From Amycolatopsis oliviviridis (GTDB taxonomy: Bacteria; Actinomycetota; Actinomycetes; Mycobacteriales; Pseudonocardiaceae): a DNA stretch of 64,000 nucleotides. Numbering within the stretch: position 1 is the first letter of the stretch; each line of letters starts with the position of its first letter. Location: the NCBI RefSeq assembly GCF_014654365.1, contig NZ_BNAY01000003.1, forward strand, positions 434,001 through 498,000, read 5' to 3'. This document shows positions 51,637 through 60,379 of this stretch, one piece after another. Both the position numbers and the translations under genes were made by a program. Below the pieces are notes generated by a model. It saw nothing but the letters and a program-made list of their open reading frames with translations, made no database searches and was not told the DNA's origin.

Positions 51637-51644
51637 CCCCGCAT

Positions 51645-51698
51645 TTCGTCCTCTGGATGCGGTCCTTGCGTGTGCAAGTACCGCATCCAGAGGACGAA
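51645..51698. terminator. Bidirectional terminator between WS/DGAT and sugar dehydrogenase genes
   Basis: A perfect 19-bp stem (51645-51663 and 51680-51698; core CGTCCTCTGGATGCGGT) whose loop has a second short stem CTTGC/GCAAG. It lies between two convergent stops, 8 and 10 bases away. Confidence 0.88.
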
Positions 51699-51708
51699 TT
51701 GCCTGGGG

Positions 51709-52695
51709 TCAGCTGCCGTCGGAGACGTAGATGGCGCCCGGGGTGATCGTGTACAGCTGCCCGTCCGGACCGGCGGTCGCGTCACGCGTGCGGCCGAGGT
51801 TGGTCCAGAGCTTGCCGCCGTTGCCGTTCAGGTCGAGCTTGAACGTGCCGCCCTTGAGCGAAGCCATGTACAGCGAGCCCTTGTACGCCGCCAGCCCGCT
51901 CGGCGTCGCCGAAGACGTCGGCCACGCCTTGACCGGGTTGGTCATCCCCGCCGTGGTGCACGGGCCCTCGCAGGTCGGCCAGCCGTAGTTCTTGCCCGGT
52001 TCGATCTTGTTCAGCTCGTCGAGCTTGTTCGCACCGATGTCGGACACGTACAGCTGCCCGTTCGCCCAGGTCAGGCCCTGGACGTTGCGGTGGCCGTAGG
52101 AGTAGACGCGGCTGTTGAACGGGTTGCCCGGCGCGGGCGCGCCGTCGGTGGTGACGCGCAGGACCTTGCCGCCGAGGGAGTTCTTGTTCTGCGCGTTGGC
52201 GCCGTTCTGGCCGTCGCCGGTACCCGCGTAGAGGTAGCCGTCGGGGCCGAACCTGATCCGCCCGCCGTGGTGGAAGTTCGCGCCACGCGGGATACCGGTG
52301 ACGATCGGCGTCGGCGTCTGGCCCAGCTTCAGCTTGGCGATCCGGTTGTCGGAGCTGGTCGTGTAGTAGATGAAGACCGTCTGGTCAGTGGCGTATTTCG
52401 GCGAGACCGCGATGCCGAGCAGCCCCGCCTCCGGGGTGACGCTGACCCCGGGAATGGTCTGGACCGTGGTGACCTTGCCCGCCTTGTCGATCTTGCTGAT
52501 CGTCTTGGCGTCTTTCTGCGTGAAGAGACCGGTGCCGTCGGGCAGGAAATCGATCGACCAGGCCTGGTTGAGGCCGCTCGCGATCTGTTTGATCGCCTGG
52601 ACCGACGGCACTTCGCTCGCCGCGGCCGGACCGGCCACGATCGACGCGGCCGTCGCGGCGGCGAACGCGGTGGTGAGAGTACGACGTAAGGACAT
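51709..52695 (-). CDS. Secreted PQQ-type glucose/sorbosone dehydrogenase-like protein
   Basis: A 328-residue exported six-bladed propeller. The signal peptide ends near residue 26 (GPAAAS). Family hallmarks of soluble PQQ-dependent aldose dehydrogenases are present: AWSIDFLPDG, TPEAGLLGIAVSPKY, FHHGGRIRFGPDGYLYAGTGD and YSYGHRNVQGLTW, which supply Ca and PQQ contacts. It is divergent from pqqA across 339 bp, next to a complete PQQ biosynthesis set, so PQQ is its likely cofactor. The ATG at 52695 has AGGAGGCG upstream. Confidence 0.92.
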   Translation of the reverse strand: MSLRRTLTTAFAAATAASIVAGPAAASEVPSVQAIKQIASGLNQAWSIDFLPDGTGLFTQKDAKTISKIDKAGKVTTVQTIPGVSVTPEAGLLGIAVSPKYATDQTVFIYYTTSSDNRIAKLKLGQTPTPIVTGIPRGANFHHGGRIRFGPDGYLYAGTGDGQNGANAQNKNSLGGKVLRVTTDGAPAPGNPFNSRVYSYGHRNVQGLTWANGQLYVSDIGANKLDELNKIEPGKNYGWPTCEGPCTTAGMTNPVKAWPTSSATPSGLAAYKGSLYMASLKGGTFKLDLNGNGGKLWTNLGRTRDATAGPDGQLYTITPGAIYVSDGS

Positions 52696-53034
52696 AAGAC
52701 GCCTCCTTCAGCTACACCCCTGGAGCTCGGATGGCGGCGGACGACGGGCGGTCGGGGTGCACCCGTCGCGTTGGATACAAACACACCGCGAGTGGAAACG
52801 GACACCACTGGACGGGCTAAGGAAAGCGTTTACCTTCCCGCGCCGTATGCGCCGAGCGTGACGATCGGGGCAGCTCGATCGGCCGTAGGTAGGAAACCTT
52901 ACAAATGGCCGGCGAAACTTGGACCTTACGTCTGGTCAGAATCGTCGGCCCGCTTCTAGGGTGGCGGGGCTCGGCCCGGTTCTTTCCCATGTGGACGTTC
53001 CGGGGATTGGCGTCAGCGATCCGAGGAGTAGGAA
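52696..53034. other. Divergent promoter region between sugar dehydrogenase and pqqA
   Basis: A 339-bp spacer that must hold the promoters of both PQQ-related transcripts. No supported gene is present. Two similar short stretches, GGAAACCTTAC (near 52890) and GGACCTTACG (near 52920), may be regulator sites, but this is weak. The pqqA ribosome-binding site is GAGGAGTAGGAA just before 53035. Confidence 0.5.
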
Positions 53035-53130
53035 ATGATCGAAACCATCGAGGTATGGACCACGCCGGACTTCGTCGAGTACGAAACTCCCATGGAGGTC
53101 ACCGCATACGCGGCGCGTATGGAGGACTGA
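53035..53130 (+). CDS. pqqA: PQQ precursor peptide PqqA
   Basis: A 31-residue peptide, too short for normal gene calling. It reads MIETIEVWTTPDFVEYETPM and then EVTAYAARMED. The core motif is ExxxY (Glu21 and Tyr25, EVTAY), the Glu and Tyr that are joined and become PQQ, preceded by the WTTPDF stretch that matches the WTKPAF start of classical PqqA. GAGGAGTAGGAA gives a strong ribosome-binding site. pqqC, D, E and B follow on the same strand. A strong 12-bp hairpin starts nine bases after the stop. Confidence 0.93.
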   Translation: MIETIEVWTTPDFVEYETPMEVTAYAARMED

Positions 53131-53139
53131 TTTCCCACT

Positions 53140-53167
53140 CGGTGGTGGGGGCCGTCCCCCACCACCG
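53140..53167 (+). promoter_or_regulatory. Hairpin between pqqA and pqqC
   Basis: A perfect GC-rich 12-bp stem, CGGTGGTGGGGG (53140-53151) and CCCCCACCACCG (53156-53167), with a 4-base loop, nine bases after the pqqA stop. It has no T-run. It may partly terminate or protect the pqqA message, giving more precursor than enzyme transcript. Confidence 0.75.
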
Positions 53168-53206
53168 TGCCGCCGTCCCGATCAGTGAGCCGTTGGAGGC
53201 AGCACC

Positions 53207-53914
53207 GTGTCTCTTTCCCTTTCCGCCGCGCCGATGTCGCCGCCGGAATTCGTCGCGGCCTTGCGTGGTCTTTCTCACCGCTATTGGGGTACTCATCCCT
53301 TCCATCGGCGGATGCACGGCGGCGAGCTGTCCGAGTACGAACTGAAGGTCTGGGCCGCGAACCGCTGGTACTACCAGTGTGTCCTCCCGCAGAAGGACGC
53401 CGCGATCATCAGCAACTGCCCGGTGCCCGAAATACGCCGGGAATGGCTCGACCGGATCGTCTATCACGACGGGACGGAAGCCGGGGACGGCGGAATCGAG
53501 CGCTGGCTCCGTTTGTGCACCGCGGTCGGGCTAGACCGCGAAGAGGTTCTCGATCAGCGGCACGTCGCCCCCGGTGTCCGGTTCGCCGTCGACGCCTATG
53601 TGAATTTCGCCCGCACGAAACCCTGGCTCGAAGCGGTCGCTTCGGGACTGACCGAAATGTTCGCCGGTCATCTCATGCAACGGCGGGTCGCCGACATGCT
53701 GGCGAACTACTCGTGGATCGCACCGGAAGACCTCTCCTATTTCACGAATCGCATCGACAAGGTCTCCGGCGAAGGCAAGGGGACACTCGACATCGTCGTG
53801 CGGCACGCCGTCACCCGCGAACACCAGGAGAAGGCGATCGCCGCGCTGTCGTTCAAGACCGACGTGCTCTGGTCCATGCTCGACGCCATCGAGCGCGCCG
53901 CGGCCAAGGAGTAG
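53207..53914 (+). CDS. pqqC: Pyrroloquinoline-quinone synthase PqqC
   Basis: A 235-residue cofactorless oxidase that carries out the last ring closure and eight-electron oxidation of PQQ biosynthesis. Conserved stretches include YWGTHPFHRRMHGGELS, ANRWYYQCVLPQKDAAIISN and RFAVDAYVNFARTKPWLEAV, all characteristic of PqqC. It starts with GTG after GGAGGCAGCACC. pqqD follows two bases after the stop. In this locus pqqC comes second, whereas classical operons have pqqB there. Confidence 0.95.
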   Translation: MSLSLSAAPMSPPEFVAALRGLSHRYWGTHPFHRRMHGGELSEYELKVWAANRWYYQCVLPQKDAAIISNCPVPEIRREWLDRIVYHDGTEAGDGGIERWLRLCTAVGLDREEVLDQRHVAPGVRFAVDAYVNFARTKPWLEAVASGLTEMFAGHLMQRRVADMLANYSWIAPEDLSYFTNRIDKVSGEGKGTLDIVVRHAVTREHQEKAIAALSFKTDVLWSMLDAIERAAAKE

Positions 53915-53916
53915 CG

Positions 53917-54189
53917 ATGACCACCCTCGAGATGGGCTCGGTGCCGCGGCTGCGGCGCGGAGTCCGGCTGAGCTATGACCAGACCAGGGAAACGCACGTC
54001 CTCCTGTTCCCCGAAGGCGTGCTCGTCCCGAATCCGACCGCCGCGGCCGTGCTCTCGCTCTGCGACGGTGTCGAAGACGTCGCGGCGATCGCTTCGGCCT
54101 TGCGCGAGCGCTACGCCGGTGTCCGCGAGGAAGAAATCCTGGATGTCCTGTCCCGGCTGGGAGATCGGCGGATCGTCGAATGGACCTGA
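53917..54189 (+). CDS. pqqD: PQQ peptide chaperone PqqD
   Basis: A 90-residue RiPP-recognition (RRE) protein: PRLRRGVRLSYDQTRETHVL, then FPEGVLVPNPTAAAVLSLCDG and a helical end RYAGVREEEILDVLSRLGD. It binds the PqqA leader and presents it to PqqE. The ATG lies two bases after the pqqC stop and the last ten bases overlap pqqE, so the genes are translationally coupled. Confidence 0.95.
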   Translation: MTTLEMGSVPRLRRGVRLSYDQTRETHVLLFPEGVLVPNPTAAAVLSLCDGVEDVAAIASALRERYAGVREEEILDVLSRLGDRRIVEWT

Positions 54190-55268
54190 ACACCTCCACC
54201 GCGGCCCCGCCGCTGGGCATGCTGGCCGAGCTGACCCACCGCTGCCCGCTGCACTGCCCGTACTGTTCGAATCCGGTCGAGATGGTCGCCCGGGACGGCG
54301 AACTGTCCACAGAGGAATGGCTGTCCGTGCTCAGCCAGGCACGGGAACTCGGCGTGCTCCAGGTGCACATGTCCGGCGGCGAGCCGCTCGCCCGGCCGGA
54401 TCTGCCGATACTGGCCGAGCACGCCACGAAACTGGGCTGCTATGTCAACCTGGTGACGTCCGGGCTCGGGCTGACCGAGTCCAGATTGGACGATCTCGTC
54501 GACCGAGGCATCGCGCACATCCAGCTGTCCGTCCAGGGCGCGACCGCCGAACGCGCGGACCGGCTCGCCGGCGCCCGGGCCCACGACCGGAAGCTGGTCG
54601 TCGCCGGCCTGATCAAGAAGGCCGGGCTGCCGCTTTCGGTGAATGTCGTACTGCACCGGCAGAACCACGATCAGCTCGCCGGGATCATCGACCTGGCCGA
54701 GGAAATGGGCGCGGACCGGCTCGAACTGGCCAACACGCAGTACTACGGCTGGGCGCTGCGGAACCGCGACGCCCTGATGCCGACCCGGCGGCAGCTCGAC
54801 GAGGCCGAGCCGATCGTGCGCGCGGCCACCGAACGGCTGCGCGGCCGCGTGGAGATCATCTATGTCGTCGCCGACTACTACGAGCAGTACCCGAAGCCGT
54901 GCATGTACGGCTGGGGCGCGCGGCAGCTGACCGTGGCACCCGACGGGAACGTGCTGCCGTGTCCCGCGTCGACCGCGATCAAGACGCTGGAATTCGACAA
55001 CGTCCGGGACAAGCCGCTGGCGCGGATCTGGTACGAATCCGGTTCCTTCAACGCCTTCCGCGGCGAGGACTGGATGCCGGACACCTGTGGCACCTGCGAT
55101 CGGCGGTCGATCGACTTCGGCGGCTGCCGGTGTCAGGCGTTCCAGCTCACCGGTGACGCCTCGGCGACGGACCCGGTGTGCTCGCGTTCACCGGATCGCG
55201 GCGTCGTCGATCTCATCCTCGCCACACCCCCGAAAACGGACGAGCTCGTGATGCGGGGGCCGCGATGA
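54180..55268 (+). CDS. pqqE: Radical SAM enzyme PqqE
   Basis: A 362-residue radical SAM/SPASM protein that forms the Glu-Tyr carbon-carbon link in PqqA. The SAM cluster motif is Cys22-x3-Cys26-x2-Cys29 (RCPLHCPYC), then MSGGEPLARPDL. The SPASM region near residues 240-320 holds CMYGWGARQLTVAPDGNVLPC and CGTCDRRSIDFGGCRCQ, which bind the auxiliary clusters. The gene overlaps pqqD by ten bases and pqqB by four. Confidence 0.95.
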   Translation: MDLNTSTAAPPLGMLAELTHRCPLHCPYCSNPVEMVARDGELSTEEWLSVLSQARELGVLQVHMSGGEPLARPDLPILAEHATKLGCYVNLVTSGLGLTESRLDDLVDRGIAHIQLSVQGATAERADRLAGARAHDRKLVVAGLIKKAGLPLSVNVVLHRQNHDQLAGIIDLAEEMGADRLELANTQYYGWALRNRDALMPTRRQLDEAEPIVRAATERLRGRVEIIYVVADYYEQYPKPCMYGWGARQLTVAPDGNVLPCPASTAIKTLEFDNVRDKPLARIWYESGSFNAFRGEDWMPDTCGTCDRRSIDFGGCRCQAFQLTGDASATDPVCSRSPDRGVVDLILATPPKTDELVMRGPR

Positions 55269-56128
55269 GGGTGATCCTGCTCGGCACCGCCGCGGGTGGC
55301 GGTTTCCCGCAGTGGAACTGCGCCTGCGCGCTGTGTGTCTCGGACGCGCCGCCGCGGACGCAGGACTGCGTCGCGGTGAGCGCGGACGGCCAGGGCTGGT
55401 ACCTGCTCAACGCGTCGCCGGACATCCGCGCGCAGATCCTCGCCACGCCGCCGCTGCGGGCCGGACCGGGGCCGAGGGAGATCCCGTTGCGCGGGGTGCT
55501 GCTCACCGACGCGGAGCTCGATCATTCACTCGGCCTGTTGCTGCTGCGGGAAGCCGGTGGGCTGCCGGTGTGGGCTCCGGACGCCGTTCTGGGCGCGCTG
55601 TCCGCGCAGTTCCCCGCGCGGTCGATCATCGACGGATACGGAGGCTGGGAGTGGCTGCCGTCGTCGGAGATCGCCATCGACGGTCTCCGGGTGAGCACTC
55701 TTCCCGTGAGCGGCAAGCGGCCGAAGTACGCGCGTTCGTCCACTGAGGACGGACCTTGGGTGATCGCGTACCGGATCGAAGACATCGAGACCGGCGGTGT
55801 CCTCGTGTACGCGCCTTGCCTGAAGAGCTGGCCGGACGGGTTCGGCGACTTCACTCGCGACGCCGGTCTGGTGTTGCTGGACGGGACCTTCTACGCACCG
55901 GACGAGATGTCCGGCGCCACCGCGGCCAAGGTCGGCGACGGTGCCCAGCTGGCGATGGGACATTTGCCGATCACCGGCAGTCTCGCGAAGCTCCGGCCCG
56001 GCCCGCGTTGGGCGTACACGCATCTGAACAACACGAACCCGGTGGTCGATCCGGCCTCGCCGGAGCACGCCGCCGTACTGGCCGGCGGCGCCTCGCTTCC
56101 CTTGGACGGTACCGAATTCAAGCTCTAG
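55265..56128 (+). CDS. pqqB: PQQ biosynthesis protein PqqB
   Basis: A 287-residue metallo-beta-lactamase-fold hydroxylase that oxidises the tyrosine ring on the way to PQQ. The N-terminal LGTAAGGGFPQWNCACALC is the PqqB hallmark (Cys pair included), followed by LLNASPDIRAQI, the metal-binding TDAELDHSLGLLLLRE and, late, FDGTFY-like VLLDGTFYAPDEMSG and MGHLPITGSL. The ATG overlaps the pqqE stop (ATGA). It is the last pqq gene; no pqqF or pqqG protease gene follows. Confidence 0.95.
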   Translation: MRVILLGTAAGGGFPQWNCACALCVSDAPPRTQDCVAVSADGQGWYLLNASPDIRAQILATPPLRAGPGPREIPLRGVLLTDAELDHSLGLLLLREAGGLPVWAPDAVLGALSAQFPARSIIDGYGGWEWLPSSEIAIDGLRVSTLPVSGKRPKYARSSTEDGPWVIAYRIEDIETGGVLVYAPCLKSWPDGFGDFTRDAGLVLLDGTFYAPDEMSGATAAKVGDGAQLAMGHLPITGSLAKLRPGPRWAYTHLNNTNPVVDPASPEHAAVLAGGASLPLDGTEFKL

Positions 56129-57099
56129 GCGATGCCTTCGGGACTCGCGCCCGCGACGGGGACGGCGTCGGCGGTGAGCCGGTCGATCTCCGCGAGCTCG
56201 TCCGAGGACAGGTCGATGTCGGCCGCGGCGAGACTGGCTTCGATGTTGGCCGCCTTGCGCGCGCCCACGATCGCGACGTGCACACCGGGCCGGGCGAGCG
56301 TCCAGGCGATCGCGAGCTGGCTGACCGAGATCCCCTTGCCCGCGGCGAATTCCTTGAGCTTGTCGACGACGGCGAGGTTGCGCCGGAAGGTCTCCCCGGT
56401 GAACGCCGACGACTGCGAACGCCAGTCGGTCTTCTCGAAGGTCGTCTCCGGCGTGAGGGATCCGGTCAGCAGGCCGCTGCCCAGCGGGCTGTACACGAGC
56501 ACGCCGATGTCGTTCTCCCGCGCGTACGGCAGCGGGTCGATTTCGATGTCGCGACGGAACAGGTGATATGGCGGCTGGAGGGTTTCCACCGGACGGGCCT
56601 TGTCGAAGGCTGTCAGCGCCGCGGTGTCGTAGTTCGAAACACCGATGTGCCGGATCTTCCCGGCGTCGACGAACTCCTGCAGGATGCCCGCGGTCTCTTC
56701 GGCGGGAGTGCCGGGATCGGGCCAGTGGATCTGGTAGAGGTCGATGTGGTCGACGTCGAGGAAGCGGAGGCTGTCCTCGACCCCCTGCGTGAGCCACTCG
56801 CGCCGGGAGTCACGCGGCCGTTCGGAGCGCGGCCTGGTGCCGCCTTTCGTGGCTATGACGAGGTTGTCGCGGTCGCGCTTGAGTTCCTCGCGCAACGCCT
56901 TCCCGAGCAGTGCTTCGGATTTCCCGAAACCGTAGGCCTGGGCGGTGTCGAAGAAGGTGACCCCGAGTTCGCGGGCATGGTGGATCGCGGCGATCGCCGC
57001 GTCCTCGTCGAACGAACCCCAGCCCCCGCCGAGCTGCCAGGTGCCGAAGGCGATCCTCGACACCTCGAGACCGCTCCTGCCCAATGTCGTCGTACGCAT
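56125..57099 (-). CDS. Aldo/keto reductase
   Basis: A 324-residue NADPH-dependent barrel enzyme. The catalytic tetrad is visible: Asp and Tyr in FFDTAQAYGFGKSE, Lys in VIATKGG and His in LYQIHWPDP. The cofactor loop is IVGARKAANIEASLAA near the C-terminus. It resembles the general stress/YajO-like group that reduces aldehydes and ketones. It is convergent with pqqB (4-base overlap) and divergent from an ArsR regulator, so it may be controlled with the ArsR-MFS pair; the 82-bp gap shows no clear operator. Confidence 0.93.
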   Translation of the reverse strand: MRTTTLGRSGLEVSRIAFGTWQLGGGWGSFDEDAAIAAIHHARELGVTFFDTAQAYGFGKSEALLGKALREELKRDRDNLVIATKGGTRPRSERPRDSRREWLTQGVEDSLRFLDVDHIDLYQIHWPDPGTPAEETAGILQEFVDAGKIRHIGVSNYDTAALTAFDKARPVETLQPPYHLFRRDIEIDPLPYARENDIGVLVYSPLGSGLLTGSLTPETTFEKTDWRSQSSAFTGETFRRNLAVVDKLKEFAAGKGISVSQLAIAWTLARPGVHVAIVGARKAANIEASLAAADIDLSSDELAEIDRLTADAVPVAGASPEGIA

Positions 57100-57181
57100 A
57101 CCTCACAGCAGAGCACAGACATCGGACCAATGCACCGGATCTCCCGGCCAACGAAACCCCCAAATAACTGTTTGACGGTCG

Positions 57182-57727
57182 ATGTCCCGGCAGCCGATAC
57201 TCGCCCTCATGCCCGAGTCCCCCGGCCTCGACGGCTTGCGCGTCCTCGCCCATCCCGTCCGCCTGCGCATTCTGTCGCTTTTGACCGGTGCCGCGATGAG
57301 TGCGGCCGAGGCCGCGCGCGAACTCGGTGAGACACAAGCGAATGTCAGTTATCACCTGCGGCGGCTGCACGAGGCCGGGCTGCTCGACGTCGTCGAGGAG
57401 GTCCGGATCCGGGGCGGGCTGGCGAAGCGCTACCGGCACGATCCTGAGTCGGGGTCCCGGTTCACGTCGGCGAATCCGCGGGAAGAACAGCTTCTCATCG
57501 CTTCGATGGCCGAAGAACTCAAGCGCCGCAACGCGTTGCGCGTTCCCGGCGAGAACGGGTCGAGGACGGACGCGGAGGTGTGGGTCGATCGAGAGACCTG
57601 GGAGAAGGCGCTCCGGCAAGCTCGCGAGCTGGGCGAGCTTCTGCACACGGCGGCGAGACCGCCCCGCACCCGGGGCACGATCCCGATCAGCGCGACGGTC
57701 TCGATGTTCGAGCTGAGGCGGCCGTGA
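57182..57727 (+). CDS. ArsR-family HTH regulator
   Basis: A 181-residue regulator with the winged helix at about residues 20-75: VLAHPVRLRILSLLTGAAMS, then ARELGETQANVSYHLRRLHE. No metal-binding Cys cluster is visible, so it is probably not a metal sensor; the longer helical C-terminus may hold the ligand or dimer site. The start may be 57182 or the ATG nine codons later; neither has a good ribosome-binding site. Its stop overlaps the GTG of the exporter gene. Confidence 0.88.
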   Translation: MSRQPILALMPESPGLDGLRVLAHPVRLRILSLLTGAAMSAAEAARELGETQANVSYHLRRLHEAGLLDVVEEVRIRGGLAKRYRHDPESGSRFTSANPREEQLLIASMAEELKRRNALRVPGENGSRTDAEVWVDRETWEKALRQARELGELLHTAARPPRTRGTIPISATVSMFELRRP

Positions 57728-58944
57728 CGTCGCTGCGCGAGCCCTTGCGCCACCACAACTTCCGGTGGCTGATCGGCGGCCGCACGTTCGGGGAGTTCGG
57801 CAACGCCGTCGCCCCGCTCGCGCTGGCGTTCGCGGTGATCGACCTGACCGGTTCGGCCGTCGACATCGGCATCGTCGTGGGCGCGCGTTCGGTGGCGAGC
57901 GTGGTCCTGCTGCTGTTCGGCGGGGTGCTGGCGGACAGGCTGCCGCGGTCGGTGATCCTGCAGGGCACCGAGGTCGCCGCCACGCTCACCCAGGCGGTCA
58001 TCGCGGCGAGCGTCCTCTGTGGATTCGCCTCGATCCCGTTGCTGGTCGGTCTGAGCCTGGTCAACGGCGCGGTGGCCGCGATCTCCGCGCCCGCCTCGGC
58101 CTCGCTGACCCCGTTGACCGTGCCCGCAGCGCTGCTGGCGCAGGCCAACGCGCTGGCCAGGCTGCTCTCGAACTCCGGCCGGATCGCCGGCGCCGGGCTC
58201 GGCGGCCTCCTGGTCACCGCGGTCGGCCCCGGCTGGGCGCTGGCCGGGAACGCACTGCTGTTCCTCGGCTCGGCGCTGTCCTACCGGCGTATCCGCCTCA
58301 ATCGCCGGGAACGGGTCCCCGGCAGCCGCCCGCTGGCGGAACTCGCCGAAGGCTGGCGCGAGTTCCGGTCACGGACCTGGGTGTGGGTCGTGGTCGTCCA
58401 GTTCATGGTGGTGAACGCTGTCATCGCCGGCGGGATCGGGGTGCTCGGTCCTCTCGTCGCCGACAACAGTTTCGGGCGCACCGGCTGGGGATTCGCTCTC
58501 GCCGCGCAGACGATCGGCTCACTGGTCGGCGGGATCCTCGTGGCCCGCCGTCAGCCGCGGCGCGCGTTGTTCGTCGGGGTCGCGGTGATCCTCTTCGAAG
58601 CGCCGCCCTTGATCCTTCTCGGCCAGGCGCCGTTGCTGCCGCTGCTGCTGGCCGCGATGTTCGTCTCCGGCCTGGCGATCGAGCAGTTCGTGGTGGCGTG
58701 GGACGTCTCGCTGCAGGAGAACGTGCCCGAGGACAAACTCGCGCGCGTCTACTCCTACGACATGCTCGGTTCCTTCATCGCCCTGCCGCTCGGCCAGATG
58801 GCGGCCGGTCCGGCGGCGCAGCACTTCGGGGTCAGCACGACCCTGCTCGCGTGTGCCGCGCTGGTCGTGGCCGCCACCTGTCTCGCGCTGTGCAGCGGAC
58901 AGGTGCGCGGCCTCGTCCGGAAGACCCACGCCGTCCAGCCCTGA
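57724..58944 (+). CDS. MFS transporter
   Basis: A 406-residue 12-helix transporter: RTFGEFGNAVAPLALAFAVI in helix 1, FGGVLADRLPRSVIL as motif A and NALARLLSNSGRIAGAGLGG in the middle. It belongs to the MFS_3/enterobactin-exporter-like group common beside ArsR regulators. It starts with GTG overlapping the regulator stop (GTGA), so ArsR probably represses its own exporter. Substrate unknown. Confidence 0.92.
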   Translation: MTSLREPLRHHNFRWLIGGRTFGEFGNAVAPLALAFAVIDLTGSAVDIGIVVGARSVASVVLLLFGGVLADRLPRSVILQGTEVAATLTQAVIAASVLCGFASIPLLVGLSLVNGAVAAISAPASASLTPLTVPAALLAQANALARLLSNSGRIAGAGLGGLLVTAVGPGWALAGNALLFLGSALSYRRIRLNRRERVPGSRPLAELAEGWREFRSRTWVWVVVVQFMVVNAVIAGGIGVLGPLVADNSFGRTGWGFALAAQTIGSLVGGILVARRQPRRALFVGVAVILFEAPPLILLGQAPLLPLLLAAMFVSGLAIEQFVVAWDVSLQENVPEDKLARVYSYDMLGSFIALPLGQMAAGPAAQHFGVSTTLLACAALVVAATCLALCSGQVRGLVRKTHAVQP

Positions 58945-58956
58945 CCCCACGCTCCG

Positions 58957-58990
58957 GGAAGCGATAGCAAAGGTCCCTTGCTGTCTTTCC
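58957..58990. terminator. Imperfect hairpin between convergent genes
   Basis: GGAAGCGATAGCAA pairs imperfectly with TTGCTGTCTTTCC around AGGTCCC, between the MFS stop (58944) and the amidase stop (58996). Confidence 0.5.
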
Positions 58991-58995
58991 GCTGG

Positions 58996-60372
58996 TCACG
59001 GCCAGGGACGGACCTCTTCGAGGAGTTTCGCGACCGCGAGCACCAGGTCGTCGGAGTGCCGGGGGCCGACGATCTGGAGACCGACCGGGAGCCCGCCGGA
59101 GGTGCGGCCAGCCGGGACGCTGATGGCGGGCTGCTGGGTCATGTTGAACGGATAGGTGAACGGCGTCCAGTCCGGCCAGCCGCTCAGCCCGCTGCCCGGC
59201 GGCACCTCGTGCCCGGCTTCGAAGGCGGCGATCGGGAGGGTCGGCGTGATCAGCACGTCGTAGCGCGTGTGGAACTCGCCCATCAGGATGCCCAGTGCGG
59301 CCCGCTCGGCGTTGGCGCCGAGGTAGTCGCTGGCCGAGAAGGTCTTGCCGAACTCCCACACCTTCCGCAGTCCGGGATCGACCTTGGTCTCCGAACCGGC
59401 GGGGAACGTGTCCAGCCACTTCGCCGCCCCCGTCGACCACAGGATGTCGAAGGCGGGTTTGGGGTCGGTGAAACCGGGATCGGTCTCTTCGATGTGCAGG
59501 CCCGCGTCGCCCAGCGCCTGGACCGCCGACCGGACGATGGCCGCGATCTCCGGGTCGACGTCGACATAGCCGAGCGTCGGCGAATAGGCGGCGTTCAGCC
59601 CGCGCACGTCGCGGCGGACGGCTTCGCGGAAGGTCGAGACGGGCGGGGCGAGTGCCGCCGGGTCGCGGTAGTCGGGCATCGCGAGGACGTCGAGGAGCAA
59701 TGCCGTGTCGTCGACCGAACGCGCCATCGGGCCGGCGTGCGAGAGCGGCCCGAACGGGCTCGCCGGGAACAGCGGGATCCGGCCGTGCGTCGGTTTGAGG
59801 CCGACGATTCCACAGAACGAAGCGGGAATCCGGATCGAGCCGCCGCCGTCGGTGCCGACGGAGAGCTCGCCCATCCCCGCCGCGACGGCCGCGGCGCTCC
59901 CGCCGCTGGACCCGCCCGCCGTCGTCGACAGGTCGTGCGGGTTGCGGGTGATCCCGGTCAGCGTGTTGTCGGTGACGCCCTTCCACGCGAGTTCCGGCGT
60001 CGTGGTCTTTCCCAGCAGCACCAAGCCGTTCTCACGCAGTCGCGCGGTGACCGGGCTGTCGACGTCCCACGGCTGGTCAGGGTCGATGCAGCGCGAGCCG
60101 CGCAGCGTCGGCCAGCCCTGCGTCAGGAACATGTCCTTGATCGAGGCCGGGACACCGTCGAGCCAGCCGATCGGATTGCCGTCCCGCCAGCGGACTTCGG
60201 ACGCCTTCGCCTGTTCGATCGCGCCGTCGGCGTCGACGAGGCAGTAGGCGTTGGTCTCGCCGTCGCGTTCTTCGATGACCCGCAACGCGTTCTGAGTGGC
60301 CTCGACCGGCGACAGCTCTCCGGTGGCATACGCGGCGACGAGCTCGCTCGCGGTCAACTTGGTGTCGTTCAT
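58996..60372 (-). CDS. Amidase-signature family hydrolase
   Basis: A 458-residue amidase. The Ser-cisSer-Lys triad is clear: Lys in PASIKDMF, the cis-Ser and nucleophile Ser in [20 protein letters not shown] with [20 protein letters not shown]. The rest is the usual substrate domain. The ATG lies seven bases after the hydroxyacid dehydrogenase stop, so the two form an operon. Within this locus (racemase-fold and hydroxyacid enzymes) it may open an amide such as a maleamate-type intermediate; that is inference. Confidence 0.93.
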   Translation of the reverse strand: MNDTKLTASELVAAYATGELSPVEATQNALRVIEERDGETNAYCLVDADGAIEQAKASEVRWRDGNPIGWLDGVPASIKDMFLTQGWPTLRGSRCIDPDQPWDVDSPVTARLRENGLVLLGKTTTPELAWKGVTDNTLTGITRNPHDLSTTAGGSSGGSAAAVAAGMGELSVGTDGGGSIRIPASFCGIVGLKPTHGRIPLFPASPFGPLSHAGPMARSVDDTALLLDVLAMPDYRDPAALAPPVSTFREAVRRDVRGLNAAYSPTLGYVDVDPEIAAIVRSAVQALGDAGLHIEETDPGFTDPKPAFDILWSTGAAKWLDTFPAGSETKVDPGLRKVWEFGKTFSASDYLGANAERAALGILMGEFHTRYDVLITPTLPIAAFEAGHEVPPGSGLSGWPDWTPFTYPFNMTQQPAISVPAGRTSGGLPVGLQIVGPRHSDDLVLAVAKLLEEVRPWP

Positions 60373-60379
60373 CCGGCCC

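Noticed and set aside
53035..56128. Non-PQQ RiPP pathway (for example mycofactocin-like) based on a short peptide, RRE protein and radical SAM enzyme
   Set aside because: PqqB and PqqC are both present and the peptide has the ExxxY core, which identify PQQ biosynthesis.
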